Positions 26,052-37,896 of a stretch of 64,000 nt of DNA are shown one piece after another. Position numbers and translations under genes: made by a program. How positions within the stretch are numbered: position 1 is the stretch's first letter; each line of letters opens with the position of its first letter. The notes under the pieces were generated by a model, which was not told the origin of the DNA, did no database searches, and saw only the letters and a list, made by a program, of their open reading frames with translations. This DNA is from Erythrobacter sp. UBA1916 (GTDB taxonomy: Bacteria; Pseudomonadota; Alphaproteobacteria; Sphingomonadales; Sphingomonadaceae): positions 115,844 through 179,843 of the forward strand of contig DDFY01000008.1 of assembly GCA_002337385.1 (NCBI GenBank), written 5' to 3'.

Positions 26052-27848
26052 TCAGTAAAGCGCTTCCAGCTGCTCGCCATAGGCGGCGCGGATGAAGGGG
26101 CGGCGAATCTTCATCGTCGGTGTCATCTGATCGTTCTCGACGGTGAAGGGGGCGTCGGCGAAGGTGAACTTGCGGATCTTCTCGATCACCGACAGGTCTT
26201 CGTTGGTGCGATCGATCACCGCCTTCATTGCGCTGCGGAAGGCGGGTAGCTCGCGCAGTTTGGCGAGGTCAGCCGGTTCGCCGTTCTCCTGCGCCCAGGC
26301 CTTCATCCATTCTTCATCAGGAACGATCAGCGCGACCATGTAGGGCTTCTTGTCGCCTGCCACCATCGCCTGCGCGATCTCGGCTTGCAGTGTGAGCATG
26401 CCCTCAAGCTTCTGCGGCGCGACGTTGTCGCCCTTGTCGTTAACGATGATGTCCTTCTTGCGGTCGGTGATCGCCAGCCGTCCGCGTTTGTCGATATGGC
26501 CGATGTCGCCCGTGTGCAGCCAGCCGTCTTTCAACGCGGCTTCGGTGTCGCGCGGGTTCTGCCAATAGCCTTTCATCACCAGTTCGCCGCGCACGAGGAT
26601 CTCGTTGTCCTCGCCAATGCGCACCTCGACATCGCGCATGGGCGGGCCGACGGTGGTGAGATCGATCCCGACCGAGGGCAGGTTGACGCTGATCACCGGC
26701 GCGCTTTCGGTTTGGCCGTAACCCTGAAGCATGGTTAACCCCATTGCCTGGAAGAACCCGCCAACCTCGGGATTGAGCGGCGCTCCGCCTGAGACCAGCG
26801 CCTTGATCCGACCGCCGAACAGCGCGCGCACCTTGGGCCGCAGTGTTGCAGCGAGCAGCGCTTCGGTCGGCTTGTCGATCAGGCTGCGGCGATTGGTGGC
26901 CACCTTCACGCCCAGCTTGAGCGCCCGCGCGAGCAGGAACCGGGCGCTGCCGCCCTTCTTTTCGACCTGCTTGATGATCTTGGCCCGCAGCACTTCGAAC
27001 AGGCGTGGCACCACGATCATGAAGGTAGGTTGAGCTTCCTCCAGATTGCTCGAAAGCTTGTCGAGTCCTTCGGCAAACCAGATGTCGGCACCCAGCCCGA
27101 TGGGCAGGTAGAACCCGGCGGTGTGCTCCATCGCGTGGCTGAGCGGGAGGAACGAGAGGAACCGTTCCTGATCCCACCCGAACTCGCGGCTGAGCAGCTC
27201 GCCCGCCGCGCTGACATTGTGCAGGATCGCGCCGTGGTGAAGCATCACTCCGCGCGGGCTGCCGCTGGTGCCGCTGGTGTAGATGATGCAGGCAAGATCG
27301 TCGCGGGTTACCGGCGTAATGCGCGCCTCGACCGCGGCGCGGGCGGCGGCATAGTCGCCGCTAACCACCTCATCCCACTGGTGGACGCGAAAATCACCCG
27401 CCTGCGCCGAGGGGACAGGGTCCATCGCGATCACATGGCCGATCCCGCCGGTGCGCAGGATGGCGGGAAACAGCGTCTTGCCCAGCTTCTCGCCCGAGAG
27501 GAACACTGCGCTGGCATTGGAATTGTCGATGATGTGGCAGTGATCGCTCACCGTGTTGGTGGTGTAGGCGGGCACGGTCACGCAGCCTGCGGCCATGATC
27601 GCCAGATCGGCGATGCACCATTCGGGGCGATTCTCCGAAACGATTACCACCCGGTCGCCATTGCCGAGGCCCATGTTGTGCAAGGACTGGGCCAGCAGGC
27701 AGACCTGACGCGCGGCCTCGGCATAGGAAATCGCGGTCCAGCTGCCGCCCACCTTGGCAGTCAGGAACGGGGCGTCGCCCTGCTCGTCGGCGCGCTGCAG
27801 AAACAGGGCGACGAGGTTCGGAGCCGTTGAAATATCGGTCAGTTGCAC
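26052..27848 (-). CDS. AMP-dependent long-chain acyl-CoA synthetase
   Basis: Activates fatty acids to acyl-CoA through an acyl-adenylate. The 598-residue protein has the AMP-binding P-loop IIYTSGTSGSPRGVML, then LSHAMEHTAGFY, GYGQTESAPVIS and the C-terminal WLHTGDIGHIDKRGRLAITD and KDIIVNDKGDNVAPQKLE hinge. It is closest to the long FAA/FadD15-like group (PF23562 C-terminal type). The GTG at 27848 is chosen because GAGAGGA lies 10 bases before it; a TTG at 27884 is the other candidate. Confidence 0.9.
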   Translation of the reverse strand: MQLTDISTAPNLVALFLQRADEQGDAPFLTAKVGGSWTAISYAEAARQVCLLAQSLHNMGLGNGDRVVIVSENRPEWCIADLAIMAAGCVTVPAYTTNTVSDHCHIIDNSNASAVFLSGEKLGKTLFPAILRTGGIGHVIAMDPVPSAQAGDFRVHQWDEVVSGDYAAARAAVEARITPVTRDDLACIIYTSGTSGSPRGVMLHHGAILHNVSAAGELLSREFGWDQERFLSFLPLSHAMEHTAGFYLPIGLGADIWFAEGLDKLSSNLEEAQPTFMIVVPRLFEVLRAKIIKQVEKKGGSARFLLARALKLGVKVATNRRSLIDKPTEALLAATLRPKVRALFGGRIKALVSGGAPLNPEVGGFFQAMGLTMLQGYGQTESAPVISVNLPSVGIDLTTVGPPMRDVEVRIGEDNEILVRGELVMKGYWQNPRDTEAALKDGWLHTGDIGHIDKRGRLAITDRKKDIIVNDKGDNVAPQKLEGMLTLQAEIAQAMVAGDKKPYMVALIVPDEEWMKAWAQENGEPADLAKLRELPAFRSAMKAVIDRTNEDLSVIEKIRKFTFADAPFTVENDQMTPTMKIRRPFIRAAYGEQLEALY

Positions 27849-27947
27849 GCGTGTGCCATCCTCTCGTGCGGTTGCTGGTTGCAACCTGTCATAGGGGCGG
27901 ACTTACGCAACGTGCGAAGGCACGGCAAGTTTCGCAGATCGCTCGCG

Positions 27948-29675
27948 CTAGTTGCCGAGCGCCACGCCTTCGCTGCGCGGATCGGCCGCGCCAAGCCATT
28001 GGCCACCGACGAACTCGACTGCATTGGCCTTGAACGGCATATCGTGCTCGACCACCTTGTGGCCGAGGGCCTCGAGGTCGCCCTTCATCGCCAGCAGCGA
28101 GGAGCCGGGTTCGAGCACGATCGTGTCGCCGGGCGAGAACAGGCCGGGCAGGGCGATGGCCTCCTGCGCGGTGAGGCCCCAGTCGAGCACCCCGATCAGC
28201 GCCTTGGCGGTCTGCACCGGGATGGTGGCCCCGCCCGCCGCGCCGATGGCGATCCGCAGGTTGCCCTCGGGGCCATAGACCAGCGTTGGCGACATCGAGC
28301 TGCGCGGGCGCTTGGAGCCTTCCACGCGGTTGGCCACGGGCACGCCGTCGACCAGCGGCACCATGGTGAAGTCGGTCAGCTCGTTGTTGAGGTAAAACCC
28401 GCCATACATCAGGCCCGAGCCGAAGGGGCCTTCGACGGTCGAGGTCCAGGACACGGCATCGCCCTCACGGTCGACCACGGCGAAGTGGCTGGTGCCGTGC
28501 TCTGGCCATTCGGGCCCCTCGGCCAAGGCAAGGTCTGCGCCCGGCGGCACGCCCGGCTCGGGATCGGCCAAGGTCGAGGTGGGCGAAATCAGGCTGCCGC
28601 GCGCGGTCAGGTAAGCCGAATTGACGAGGCCCGCCACGGGCACGTCGACGAAATCGCTATCGCCGAGATAGCGCCCGCGGTCGGCATAGGCGAGGCGCTG
28701 GCTTTCAGCGAACAGGTGCCAGGAGGTCGGCGAATCGGGGCCGAGCGCGGCAAGGTCGAACTGCTCCAACTGCTTGAGGATCGCGAACACGGTGGTCGCG
28801 CCGGAGGACGGCGGACCCATTCCGCAAATGCGATAGACGCGATATTCGCCGCAAACCGGGCTGCGCCACTTGGCTTCGTAGTGGCGCAGGTCAGCCGGGA
28901 CCATGGCGCCATCGCGCGGGGTGTCGGCGGCGACATAGTCGGCCAGCTGAGCCCCTGCCGGGCCCTGATAGAGCCAGTCCGGCCCTTCGGCGGCGATCTG
29001 CGCGAGCGAATCGGCCAGCGCGGGGTTTTTCACCAAGGTGCCCACGGGCAAGGGTTCGCCCGCAGCATCGTAAAACAGCGCCTGGCCTTCGGGCACGCGA
29101 CCAGCGCGATTCTTGGCTCTGGCAAGGGTGGCGTTGAGCCTTGGGGTGATGACGAAGCCGTCACGCGCGAGCTCGATGGCGGGCTCGAACAGCGCCGCCC
29201 ATTCAAGCTGGCCGTAGCGTTCGTGCGCCTTCCGGGCGAGCGCGAGGTTGCCGGGCACACCCACGCTTAGCCCACTCATCACCGCGTCCATAAAGGGGAT
29301 CGGCTGGCCATTATCGTCGAGGAACCAGTCCGGCCCCGCCCCGCCCGGCGCTTTCTCGCGGCCGTCTAGCGTGGTCACTTCGCCTTCCGGCGTGCCGTGG
29401 ACGAAAAATCCGCCGCCGCCGATGCCTGAACTCTGCGGCTCGACCACGGTCAGTGCGAGCATCACCGCGATGGCGGCGTCGGTGGCGCTGCCGCCCTGTT
29501 CGAGCATCGCCATGCCCGCCTCGCTGGCACGCTGGTCGGCGGCGGAGACCATGCCGGTGTGCGGCGCTGCAGCGGCGGTCGGCGCGGCGGCGGGAGCCTC
29601 GACCACGGGCGGCACAGTGGCGCAGGCGGCAAGCAGGAGCGAGAGCGCCAGCGGCGCAATTGTGCGGTGCGACAT
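27948..29675 (-). CDS. ggt: Gamma-glutamyltransferase (lipoprotein)
   Basis: Periplasmic Ntn-hydrolase that cleaves gamma-glutamyl bonds of glutathione. It is made as a proenzyme cut before a catalytic Thr, here the Thr of EHGTSHFAVVDREGD. A signal peptide with lipobox LLLAACA (Cys near residue 18) suggests outer-membrane anchoring. Other blocks are MVSAADQRASEAGMAMLEQGG and the C-terminal GSKRPRSSMSPTLVYGPEG. The length of 575 is normal. Confidence 0.93.
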   Translation of the reverse strand: MSHRTIAPLALSLLLAACATVPPVVEAPAAAPTAAAAPHTGMVSAADQRASEAGMAMLEQGGSATDAAIAVMLALTVVEPQSSGIGGGGFFVHGTPEGEVTTLDGREKAPGGAGPDWFLDDNGQPIPFMDAVMSGLSVGVPGNLALARKAHERYGQLEWAALFEPAIELARDGFVITPRLNATLARAKNRAGRVPEGQALFYDAAGEPLPVGTLVKNPALADSLAQIAAEGPDWLYQGPAGAQLADYVAADTPRDGAMVPADLRHYEAKWRSPVCGEYRVYRICGMGPPSSGATTVFAILKQLEQFDLAALGPDSPTSWHLFAESQRLAYADRGRYLGDSDFVDVPVAGLVNSAYLTARGSLISPTSTLADPEPGVPPGADLALAEGPEWPEHGTSHFAVVDREGDAVSWTSTVEGPFGSGLMYGGFYLNNELTDFTMVPLVDGVPVANRVEGSKRPRSSMSPTLVYGPEGNLRIAIGAAGGATIPVQTAKALIGVLDWGLTAQEAIALPGLFSPGDTIVLEPGSSLLAMKGDLEALGHKVVEHDMPFKANAVEFVGGQWLGAADPRSEGVALGN

Positions 29676-29684
29676 AGGGCGATC

Positions 29685-30713
29685 CTATGACGTTCCCACG
29701 GCCTCCGCAATGCTGTTGAAACCGTCGCGTTGCATCAGTCGTTCGAGCCCGGCGACGATCTCGCGGGCGATGCCCGGACCGCGATAGACCATCGCGCTGT
29801 AAAGCTGGACGAGGCTGGCACCGGCGCGGATGCGTTCCCATGCGTCATGCGCGGTGGCGATCCCGCCAACGCCGATCAGCGGCATGGCGCCGCCCGTTTC
29901 CTTGCGGAAATCGCGCAGCCGCGTGAGCGCCGGTTCGCGCAAAGGTGCGCCCGAGAGGCCGCCGGTCTCATCGGCATGGCGCGAGGCGAGCGGCGGGCGG
30001 GCGATGGTGGTGTTCGATACGATCAGCGCGCCGAGCTTCTTGTCGAGCGCGATCCGGGAGATGGCGGTCACGTCGGCGGGCTCAAGATCGGGCGCGACCT
30101 TGAGGAACACCGGCGGGCCTTGCTCGCCGCGCGCTTCCATCACCGCGTCGAGCAGCTCGATCAAAGCGCCTTCGTCCTGCAGCGCGCGCAGGCCGGGGGT
30201 GTTGGGGCTGGAGATATTGACCGCGAGATAGGAGGCGAGCGGCGCCATCGTGCGGGTCATCACCGCATAGTCGTCAATCCGGTTGGCCGAATCCTTGTTC
30301 GCGCCAATATTGATCCCGACAATCCCGCCGCGCTCCTTGCGTGCGGAAAGTCGCTCAAACGCCAGCGCTGCGCCGCCGTTGTTGAATCCCATTCGGTTGA
30401 TCACCGCGCGATCCTCTTCCAGCCGGAACAGGCGCGGGCGCGGGTTGCCCGGTTGCGGCAGCGGGGTCAGCGAGCCGACCTCGGCGAATCCGAAGCCAAG
30501 GCCGAGCAAGGCATCGGGCACTTCGCCATCCTTGTCGAAGCCGGCCGCCATGCCAAGCGGGTTGGGAAAATCGAGCCCGGCTACGCGCGTGGCGAGCGGA
30601 CCTGCCGGGGCTGGGCCGCTGGCCGGTGCAAACGACAGCGCGAGCAAAGCCAGCCGATGCGCATTCTCGGCATCGAGGCGGAAAATCAGTGGGCGCAGCA
30701 GCGAATAGAGCAT
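29685..30713 (-). CDS. pyrD: Dihydroorotate dehydrogenase, quinone-linked (class 2)
   Basis: Membrane-associated flavoenzyme that oxidises dihydroorotate to orotate in pyrimidine synthesis, passing electrons to ubiquinone. The class 2 N-terminal membrane helix (MLYSLLRPLIFRLDAENAH) is present. FMN-binding and catalytic stretches are NPLGMAAGFDKDGE, NRMGFNNGG, VNISSPNTPGL with the base Ser, and LIGVGGIATAHDA. The ATG at 30713 gives 342 residues. Confidence 0.95.
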   Translation of the reverse strand: MLYSLLRPLIFRLDAENAHRLALLALSFAPASGPAPAGPLATRVAGLDFPNPLGMAAGFDKDGEVPDALLGLGFGFAEVGSLTPLPQPGNPRPRLFRLEEDRAVINRMGFNNGGAALAFERLSARKERGGIVGINIGANKDSANRIDDYAVMTRTMAPLASYLAVNISSPNTPGLRALQDEGALIELLDAVMEARGEQGPPVFLKVAPDLEPADVTAISRIALDKKLGALIVSNTTIARPPLASRHADETGGLSGAPLREPALTRLRDFRKETGGAMPLIGVGGIATAHDAWERIRAGASLVQLYSAMVYRGPGIAREIVAGLERLMQRDGFNSIAEAVGTS

Positions 30714-30794
30714 GCACGGCCTGTGGCAGCATCGGGCTGCACCGCGCAATCGACAATTTTCCAAAAGCACGAGTTTGGCGTTTTCTTACAATTC

Positions 30795-30905
30795 GCGCGC
30801 GGGAGAATCGGCTAGGCAATTCGGGCGACCCGAAGGGCTCGAAGCCAATAGCTACGAGTTCTCGACTTAGGGCGGTAGGATCTCAGGATCCTGCCGCCCT
30901 TTTTT
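30795..30905 (+). ncRNA. Candidate structured small RNA
   Basis: The 304-base gap between divergent pyrD and the AraC gene contains no ORF but does contain a run of stem-loops: TCGGG-CGA-CCCGA (about 30814-30826), a longer imperfect GCTCG / CGAGT hairpin (about 30838-30860), and a very strong terminator. No plus-strand gene precedes that terminator, so an independent short transcript is the simplest reading. The promoter is weak (TACAAT near 30789 as -10). It could instead be an attenuating leader of the AraC gene. No known RNA family is recognised. Confidence 0.4.
30870..30905 (+). terminator. Strong Rho-independent terminator
   Basis: Stem of 13 bases with one mismatch: GGGCGGTAGGATC (30870-30882) against GATCCTGCCGCCC (30887-30899), four-base loop, then six T. 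It is plus strand only. It lies 112 bases before the AraC start codon. Confidence 0.88.
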
Positions 30906-31017
30906 CTGCGACATATTTTGTGTGCTGCGCTGCACAACCTGCGCTATGGGCCCTCACCTGCAAGCGGAGTGGCGGCAATGTCCTTCGCGTATAAAGCAAG
31001 AGCGGGGCGCAGCGGAC

Positions 31018-31917
31018 ATGGGTAGCGAAGGCAGGCGGAGCCTCGATCTTGATGGTGAGCTGACCCAGACATCCCGGTTCGAGCTGCGCTATCTCCCGGT
31101 GCCCGAACAGCTCGCGCACCACGTCACCACCTTCTATCACTTCCGCTGCGACGAGCCGGAGATTCGCGAGGTCCAGCCCGCTGCCGTGGGCCAGCTGGCG
31201 CTGTTTCCACGCGGCCAGGGCACGATCCATTTCCGCGACGGTTCGATCGATCGCGCGCATGAGACCAACCTGCTCAGCCCGGTGTCGGTGGCTGCGCCGT
31301 TCGTGGTCGAGGGGCCGTTCCATGCCATCGGCGCCGCGCTCACGCCGCTTGGCTGGGCCGAGCTGACCGGTTTGCACGCCGGCGAACATGCGAACAGGCT
31401 CTATGCCGCTGAAGAGTATCTCGGGGAAAGTGTCGGCAATCTCGGGGCCAGGCTGTGCGCCGCCTATCGCGAGGGGACGATGGATGCGGTGGCCTGTGCC
31501 GAGGCGCTGGGCCAATGCATCGGTTCTCACCTGAGCCCGCTCAGTGACGAGCATCGCCAGCTGATCGCTCGGACCGCCGCCTGGCTTAGCGGCGATCTCA
31601 ACCCCGATCTGGACGAGTTGTTCGCCGCCAGCGGCTATTCGCGCCGCCAGACTCAGCGGCTGGTCGATCGGTTCTTCGGACTGGCGCCGACCACGCTCAG
31701 GCGCAAGTACCGCGCACTGCGGGCCGCGGCGCTGTTTTCCCAGCCCGATCTCGCCCCGGAAATGGAGGCGATGGTGCGCGAGTGCTTCTACGACCAGTCG
31801 CACCTGATCCGCGAGATTCGCCTCTTCGCCGGTCGTACCCCGGCGCGCCTGTCAGACGATCCGGACAGCTACCTCACCGAGATGCTCGACCTGAGGAACC
31901 TGCGCGAGTTGCGCTGA
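31018..31917 (+). CDS. AraC-family transcriptional regulator
   Basis: DNA-binding regulator of 299 residues. The N-terminal half (to about 190) is a variable sensing domain of the DUF6597 kind. The C-terminal half has two HTHs: LDELFAASGYSRRQTQRLVDRFF, then a region ending FYDQSHLIREIRLFAGRTP, which matches the AraC second helix block. The ATG at 31018 is preferred; the frame is open to 30922 without conserved sequence. Effector and targets are unknown. Confidence 0.85.
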   Translation: MGSEGRRSLDLDGELTQTSRFELRYLPVPEQLAHHVTTFYHFRCDEPEIREVQPAAVGQLALFPRGQGTIHFRDGSIDRAHETNLLSPVSVAAPFVVEGPFHAIGAALTPLGWAELTGLHAGEHANRLYAAEEYLGESVGNLGARLCAAYREGTMDAVACAEALGQCIGSHLSPLSDEHRQLIARTAAWLSGDLNPDLDELFAASGYSRRQTQRLVDRFFGLAPTTLRRKYRALRAAALFSQPDLAPEMEAMVRECFYDQSHLIREIRLFAGRTPARLSDDPDSYLTEMLDLRNLRELR

Positions 31918-31933
31918 GCCCCCGCAGGCGCGG

Positions 31934-31952
31934 GTTGCTAACGACTCGCAAC
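31934..31952. promoter_or_regulatory. Dyad in the SUF operon promoter region
   Basis: GTTGC (31934-31938) and GCAAC (31948-31952) form perfect 5-base arms around a 9-base centre, 85 bases before the Rrf2-type gene. It is a possible operator for that autoregulated repressor. Confidence 0.25.
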
Positions 31953-32036
31953 AGGCAATCGGGCGTTGAAACCCGCGGGAAAGGCCATTAGCTGCAAATC
32001 GGAACGAATTGATCTGATTATGCCCCGAGCCGAACC

Positions 32037-32461
32037 ATGCGCCTCTCGAACCTAGCTGACTATGCCGTTGTCGCAATGTGCGCTGCCGCGCGCCACTGCG
32101 GCCATGCGCGCGTGTCAGCCACGGTGCTGGCGGAGGAGACGGGCCTGCCCGCCCCCACGGTGCAGAAGCTGGTCAGCCAGCTGTCGCGCGCCGGATTGCT
32201 TAACAGCACGCGTGGGGCAGGCGGCGGGATCAAGCTCGCACGTCCGGCGGCGGCAATCACTCTGGCCGACATTGTCGAAGCGGTCGAGGGGCCGATTGCG
32301 CTCACCGCCTGCGTCGAGACCGAGCGGTCGGAATGTGCGCTGGAGGCGAGCTGTCAGGTCCGTCCGCACTGGGCGCTGGTGAACGAGGCGCTGCGCGGCG
32401 CGCTGGCGGATATTCCGCTGACGCAGCTGGCGCGGTTGCCCGAAGAAATGAAGTTGGAAGC

Positions 32462-32465
<4 letters not shown>
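32037..32465 (+). CDS. Rrf2-family Fe-S regulator heading the SUF operon
   Basis: Winged-helix transcription factor of the IscR/SufR type (142 residues). The HTH is near residues 25-60 ([20 protein letters not shown]), followed by the wing GGIKLARPA. Three Cys ([17 protein letters not shown]) are placed as Fe-S ligands, so it probably senses cluster status and controls the operon. Its stop overlaps the sufB start by four bases. Confidence 0.9.
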
Positions 32466-33939
<1,474 letters not shown>

Positions 33940-33943
<4 letters not shown>

Positions 33944-34194
33944 TTAGAGCATTTATCAGATGTAACGTTGGTAACGGCGTCGATGCAATCGGCGAGGCAT
34001 ATGAATTCTACGCATTGCCTCGACCGGGAGACACGGTCCGTGTCGATCATGTTGAACATATCGAGGAAGTTCGAGTCTTCCGGGTCATTCACAATGTGAC
34101 AACCGACAGAGCAACCTCAACGCCCCGGCATCCGATCATCATCGAATGTGAATATTTAGGGCGGATCGACCCGGAAGGTGCTTTCCTTGACTGA
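33940..34194 (+). CDS. Small hypothetical protein inside the SUF operon
   Basis: An 84-residue protein starting at a GTG that overlaps the sufB stop. The sequence [17 protein letters not shown] and [20 protein letters not shown] suggests a small beta-rich domain; it matches no family I know. Its base composition is visibly lower in GC (about half, judged by eye) than the flanking suf genes, suggesting later arrival. It overlaps the next gene by eight bases, so it is translated as part of the operon. Confidence 0.65.
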
Positions 34195-34719
34195 CCGTAA
34201 AACCCTAAACCTCCGCCCGGCGTCGCACCCCACCTCGGACACGCCCGAAATCCCCGGCCTCAAGAAGAAGGGCCGCGGGTGGGAAATTTCCGAGAAGCGC
34301 CTCGATGCGCTGCACGACCGCGCGCGCGAATTGCGTCGCCACTCCACCGAGGCGCACAAGGCGCTGGCCGAGCGCTTCGCCAAGGCGGACCTCGGCAAGT
34401 ACAAGTTCACCCGCCACGCCGTGGTCGGCAGCGCGATTGTCGACTTCAACTGCCATATTCTCGGCATGGCCGTGGTGATCGACGAGGGAGACCAGCCCGA
34501 AGCCATCGCCAAGCGCTCGGACCGGGCGCTGGAGGCGGTCGGTATCCGCGTCATGCGGATCAAGGCTGAGGAAATTCTAACCGATATGGATAACGTGCTT
34601 CACCGCATCACCGCCGGCATGCGCATGCGCATCGGCGACAAGCGGCAGCGGCGCGGCCAGCACGAGGCGGCCCGGCGCGATGCCCGCACCTCGCGCGAAA
34701 CCGAATACAGGAACGACTG

Positions 34720-34720
<1 letters not shown>
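34187..34720 (+). CDS. DUF559 (Vsr/restriction-endonuclease-fold) protein in the SUF operon
   Basis: The 177-residue protein has a DUF559-like core at about residues 50-140: LGKYKFTRHAVVGSAIVDF, then GMAVVIDEGDQPEAIAKRSD and VGIRVMRIKAEEILTDMDNV. The VDF Asp of the nuclease fold is kept, but the usual VDGxxH is replaced by IDEGDQ, so nuclease activity is doubtful. The TTG at 34187 has GGAAGG eight bases before it; a GTG at 34178 is possible. Its stop shares a base with the sufC start. Its role in Fe-S assembly is unknown. Confidence 0.75.
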
Positions 34721-35462
<742 letters not shown>

Positions 35463-35466
<4 letters not shown>

Positions 35467-36209
35467 GCTACATGCCCACGATCCATGACGAGGAATGGCG
35501 CTACGCCGATTTCGACGCGCTGGAGACCGTGCCCGAGGCGCAGGTCACCGGCTGGAGCGAGATCGCAGTGGCACCGGGCGAGGTGCTCGCGCGCAGCTTC
35601 GTGCTCGATGGTGCCACGCCCGATGTGCAGCGGCTGCGCGTGACGCTGGGCGAAGGTGCGCGGGCGGAGATTTTCGCGGTCAATGTCGCCAGCGCCTATG
35701 CCCGGCTTGAGATCGAGGTCACGCTTGCGCCGAAGGCGCATTTCGAGTTCGGCGGCGTGCTGATCGGCGGCGGCGATGTGACGCGTGAATTCGTCACCCG
35801 CACGCTTCATGCCGAGCCCGAGGCAACCAGCAACCAGACCGTCCGCGCGGTTCACTGGGGCACGGCCTCCGGCAACTACCTTGGCCGGATCGACGTTGCC
35901 CGCCACGCGCAGAAGACCGACGCGGCGCAGGATTTCAAAGGCCTGCTGCTCGAAAAGGGCGCGAGCGCCAACGCCAAGCCCGAGCTGGAGATCTTTGCCG
36001 ACGATGTGAAGTGCGCGCATGGCGCCACGGTGGGCCAGCTCGATGAGATGGCACGCTATTACATGGCGAGCCGCGGGATTGCCCCCGATGTGGCCAAGCA
36101 CCTGCTGATCCGCGCCTTCCTCGCCGATGCGCTGGCCGCGCTGGAAGACGAAGCCGAGCAGGAACGCCTGTTCGATCATGCGCTCGCCGCGCTGGAGCAG
36201 GCGGCATGA
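35463..36209 (+). CDS. sufD: SufD, Fe-S scaffold subunit (short form)
   Basis: Partner of SufB in the SufBC2D scaffold. Conserved parts are the C-terminal FKGLLLEKGASANAKPELEI, DDVKCAHGATVGQLDEMARY and SRGIAPDVAKHLLIRAFLAD, holding the His of the SufB-SufD interface. At 248 residues it is much shorter than E. coli SufD (423); the N-terminal helical domain is mostly missing. Short SufD proteins are usual in sphingomonads, so this is not a truncation by mutation. Confidence 0.93.
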
Positions 36210-37393
36210 GCGAAGCGCAGACCATCAGCCGCAAGGCAGACTTTCCGGGCCTCGTTCGCCCCGATGGCTCGTCCTGGCACTATCTCGATACCGGCGCGAC
36301 GGCGCAAAAGCCGCAGGCCGTGGTCGATGCGGTCACCCGCGCGATCGGGGTCGACTACGCGACGGTCCACCGCGGCGTCTATGCCCGCAGCGCCGAGATG
36401 ACGCGGAGCTACGAAGCGGCGCGGCGCCGGGTCGCCAGCTTCATCGGTGGGCGCGAGGAGGAGCTGGTCTTCGTGCGCGGCGCGACCGAGGCGATCAACC
36501 TCGTCGCCTACAGCTATCCCAACAAGGGCCGCGTCCTGCTCTCGCAGCTCGAGCACCACTCGAACATCGTGCCCTGGCAGCTGGCGGGCTGGCAGGTCGA
36601 CGTCTGCCCGCTCACCGAGGACGGGTTGATCGACCTCGATGCAGCCGAGGCCATGCTCACGAGCGAGCACACCATGGTCGCCTTCGCGCATGTCTCGAAC
36701 GTGCTCGGCTCGGTGCTCGATGCCGAACGCGCGGCGCAGATCGCGCACAAGGTCGGCGCGAAGCTGCTGCTTGACGGGTGTCAGGCCGTGCCGCGGATGG
36801 CGGTCGATGTGGCCGCGCTCGATTGCGATTTCTACGCCTTCTCGGGCCACAAGCTTTATGGCCCGACCGGGATCGGCGCGCTGTGGGGCCGGGCCGAGCT
36901 GCTTGACGCCATGCCGCCGTGGCAGGGCGGGGGCGCGATGATCGACAAGGTCGCTTTCACCGGCACCACCTTTGCCCCGCCGCCGCAACGCTTCGAAGCG
37001 GGTACGCCTGCCATCGTCGAGGCGGTCGGTCTGGCAGCGGCCTGCGACTATGTGAGCGCCCTCGGCATCGGCGCAATCGCCGCGCACGAGGCAGAGCTGG
37101 TGGCCGAAACGCGCGCGCGGCTGGGCGCGATGAACGACGTGACGCTCTACGGCCCCGACCGGTCGGCGGGGATCGTCAGCTTCATGCTCGACGGCGTGCA
37201 CCCGCACGATCTGGGCACCATTCTCGACGAGGAAGGCGTGGCGATCCGCGCCGGGCATCACTGCGCGCAGCCCTTGATGGAGCATCTCGGCGTGACCGCC
37301 ACCGCGCGCGCCAGCTTCGGCCTGTACTCGGACGAGGACGATGTGGCCGCGCTGATCCGCGGCATTGAACGAACGAAAAGGATTTTCGGCTGA
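36206..37393 (+). CDS. sufS: SufS, cysteine desulfurase (class II)
   Basis: PLP enzyme that takes sulfur from cysteine for cluster assembly. The PLP Lys is K216 in FSGHKLYGPTGIGALWG and the catalytic Cys is C353 in RAGHHCAQP. HVSNVLGSVLD is the cofactor region. The 395-residue length is standard. It overlaps sufD by four bases. No SufE or SufU gene is in the window, so the sulfur acceptor is encoded elsewhere. Confidence 0.96.
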   Translation: MSEAQTISRKADFPGLVRPDGSSWHYLDTGATAQKPQAVVDAVTRAIGVDYATVHRGVYARSAEMTRSYEAARRRVASFIGGREEELVFVRGATEAINLVAYSYPNKGRVLLSQLEHHSNIVPWQLAGWQVDVCPLTEDGLIDLDAAEAMLTSEHTMVAFAHVSNVLGSVLDAERAAQIAHKVGAKLLLDGCQAVPRMAVDVAALDCDFYAFSGHKLYGPTGIGALWGRAELLDAMPPWQGGGAMIDKVAFTGTTFAPPPQRFEAGTPAIVEAVGLAAACDYVSALGIGAIAAHEAELVAETRARLGAMNDVTLYGPDRSAGIVSFMLDGVHPHDLGTILDEEGVAIRAGHHCAQPLMEHLGVTATARASFGLYSDEDDVAALIRGIERTKRIFG

Positions 37394-37896
37394 TGGACGA
37401 AAAAACCAAACAAACCGATTTCATCGTCGCGCCTTCGCCTGCGGAAGACGTGTTCGCCAAGCCGCCGCGCGCGCGCGTTTCCGATGCGCCGATCGAGGAG
37501 GAAAGCGCGAGCGAGAAGCTCGAACGCAAGCGCGACTACCTTGAGGGCTTTCTGCAGCAGAAGCCCGAAAGCACCACGTCGGGCGAACCCGGCGGGGCGA
37601 CCTACGAAGCGGTGATCGAGGCGCTGAAGGAAATCTACGACCCCGAAATTCCGGTCAACATCTATGACCTTGGCCTGATCTACAACGTCGAGGTCAGCGA
37701 GGACGCTGACGTCGCCGTCACCATGACACTGACCACGCCGAATTGTCCGGTGGCCGAATCGATGCCCGCCGAGATCGAGCTGCGGGTCAGCTCGCTGCCC
37801 GGTGTGCGCGACGCTGAAGTGATCGTCACCTGGGACCCGCCGTGGGACCCGGCCAAGATGAGCGACGAGGCCCGGCTCGAACTGGGCATGCTCTAA
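37393..37896 (+). CDS. sufT: SufT-like Fe-S maturation protein (MIP18/DUF59)
   Basis: Auxiliary protein for Fe-S protein maturation. The DUF59 domain covers about residues 68-165: YEAVIEALKEIYDPEIPVNI, YDLGLIYNVEV and TLTTPNCPVAESMPAEIE with its conserved Cys. The first 65 residues are a charged extension with low complexity. The start codon shares one base with the sufS stop. Confidence 0.92.
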   Translation: MDEKTKQTDFIVAPSPAEDVFAKPPRARVSDAPIEEESASEKLERKRDYLEGFLQQKPESTTSGEPGGATYEAVIEALKEIYDPEIPVNIYDLGLIYNVEVSEDADVAVTMTLTTPNCPVAESMPAEIELRVSSLPGVRDAEVIVTWDPPWDPAKMSDEARLELGML

